The notes under the pieces are model-generated. The model did no database searches. It was not told the origin of the DNA and was given only the letters and a program-made list of their open reading frames with translations. A stretch of DNA of 21,147 nt. It comes from a virus. How positions within the stretch are numbered: the stretch's first letter is position 1; every line of letters begins with the position of its first letter. The position numbers were made by a program, and so were the translations under genes. Location: IMG/VR virus record IMGVR_UViG_3300046517_001480, positions 1 to 21,147 of that record; one strand, written 5' to 3'. Below, in pieces: positions 20,678 to 21,147 of this stretch.

Positions 20678-21060
20678 TGCGCTGGACTCCGACCCGATCC
20701 GGCCTGATCCCGTTCGACCTGCCGGCGCGCGAGTTTCTCAAAGGGCTGAAATCGGCCGAGCCAATCGAGCTTGAGGCGCTGCACCCGCGCGACATGTTTG
20801 AGCACCGCAAGATCTTCGCCCAGATCGCCGAGCTGGCGAAGGCCCTGGGCCGCGATCCGGAGCGGGTCCGCGCCGAGCTCCTATTCAAGACTGGAAATTT
20901 TCAGCACCTCGGCGAGATGAGCGGAAAAACCTTGATCTGTGTCAACTCCATGAGCCGCAAACACATGACGGACCATGAGTTGCATGCCTTTTGGGATGAC
21001 GCCCAGCAGATCATCGAGAACGAGCTGCTGCCGCAGATCCGATCACTCGAGCCAGGGTGA
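20677..21060 (+). CDS. Conserved phage protein after the recombination pair (DUF1367-like)
   Basis: A 127-aa protein; ATG 20677 overlaps the annealing protein stop as TGATG (a GTG sits one codon earlier). Residues 10-40 read GLIPFDLPAREFLKGLKSAE and PIELEALHPRD, then HRKIFAQIAELAKALGRDPE, a helical C-terminus and a VRAELLFKTGNFQHL segment. The pattern of a short N-terminal domain, an H-(R/K) motif and a late K-T-G-(N/H) resembles DUF1367/NinB-type phage proteins often beside recombination genes. It probably aids recombination or replication. The family name is given with reserve. Confidence 0.65.
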   Translation: MRWTPTRSGLIPFDLPAREFLKGLKSAEPIELEALHPRDMFEHRKIFAQIAELAKALGRDPERVRAELLFKTGNFQHLGEMSGKTLICVNSMSRKHMTDHELHAFWDDAQQIIENELLPQIRSLEPG

Positions 21061-21071
21061 CCTGGTTCGGG

Positions 21072-21129
21072 TTGGTCCGAAGCCCCGCCGCGTCGTCGCA
21101 CAAGCGATTGCAGCGGGGTGGAGGACCAA
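21072..21129 (+). promoter_or_regulatory. Stem-loop leader that buries a ribosome binding site
   Basis: In plus-strand RNA TTGGTCC (21072-21078) pairs with GGACCAA (21123-21129), and inside it CCCCGC (21083-21088) pairs with GCGGGG (21113-21118). The 4x4 internal loop between them (GAAG and UGGA) could form tandem G-A pairs; the apical loop is 24 bases. The GGAGG ribosome binding site (21120-21124) of the next gene (ATG 21134) lies partly inside the outer stem, so folding could control that gene's translation. No U-run follows, so it is not a normal terminator. Confidence 0.5.
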
Positions 21130-21133
21130 AGCA

Positions 21134-21147
21134 ATGACCTGCAGGTG
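21134..21147 (+). CDS. Start of a gene running off the right edge
   Basis: Only the first four complete codons (MTCR) are visible. ATG 21134 has GGAGG 9 bases upstream. It would be the fourth gene of the recombination operon. Nothing can be said about its product. Confidence 0.4.

Noticed and set aside
21061-21133. Right-edge stem-loop considered as a tRNA
   Set aside because: Stem lengths, loops and the missing CCA or anticodon arm do not fit a cloverleaf.

Overview
The window is a contiguous piece of a tailed-phage or prophage genome. GC content is high, third codon positions are strongly G/C, and tightly packed genes start at ATGA/TGATG overlaps behind GGAG-type ribosome binding sites. 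The GC bias and the style of the small phage proteins point to an alphaproteobacterial host, most likely a Bradyrhizobium-like member of the Hyphomicrobiales; this is inference. No integrase, CI-type repressor, tRNA, insertion sequence or CRISPR array is visible, so temperate versus lytic lifestyle cannot be decided here.

Layout. (1) Positions 1-11883, minus strand: the late block, read from 11.9 kb down to 1. In transcription order it holds a coiled-coil tail fibre, a collagen-like fibre, an IPT/TIG protein, a Lys/Arg-rich protein, a 125-aa protein, a second large tail fibre, a small tail-associated protein, a holin-like protein, a GH24 endolysin, a Pro-rich protein, a two-helix membrane protein, a Gly/Ala-rich protein, a 141-aa protein, a 625-aa protein with a helix-hairpin-helix-like core, two small proteins, the terminase large subunit, and the start of a probable portal gene. 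(2) Positions 12075-14961, plus strand: a tightly overlapping run of about ten small genes, several with DNA-binding or zinc motifs, behind a plausible sigma70-like promoter. (3) Positions 15119-18655, minus strand: a replication module with an HTH regulator, VRR-NUC nuclease, winged-helix protein, zinc/Toprim primase, RecA-fold (RepA-like) ATPase, an HGG zinc-motif protein and a small-terminase-like protein. (4) Positions 19041-21147, plus strand: a recombination module with a YqaJ-type exonuclease, an ERF-type annealing protein, a conserved phage protein, and the start of another gene behind a structured leader.

The genes fit together as follows. The exonuclease and annealing protein form a two-component recombination pair. 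The primase, helicase and VRR-NUC proteins serve replication and junction processing. The late block builds the fibres, lyses the cell and packages DNA. Two related HTH proteins (115 and 78 aa) sit at the two divergent intergenic regions, which suggests paired control of the transcription blocks.

The least explained features are the phased decamer repeats and 12-bp palindrome between the replication and recombination modules, the GGGACA/TGTCCC cluster around the helicase 3' end, the stem-loop that buries a ribosome binding site at the right edge, and the HhH-like late protein.
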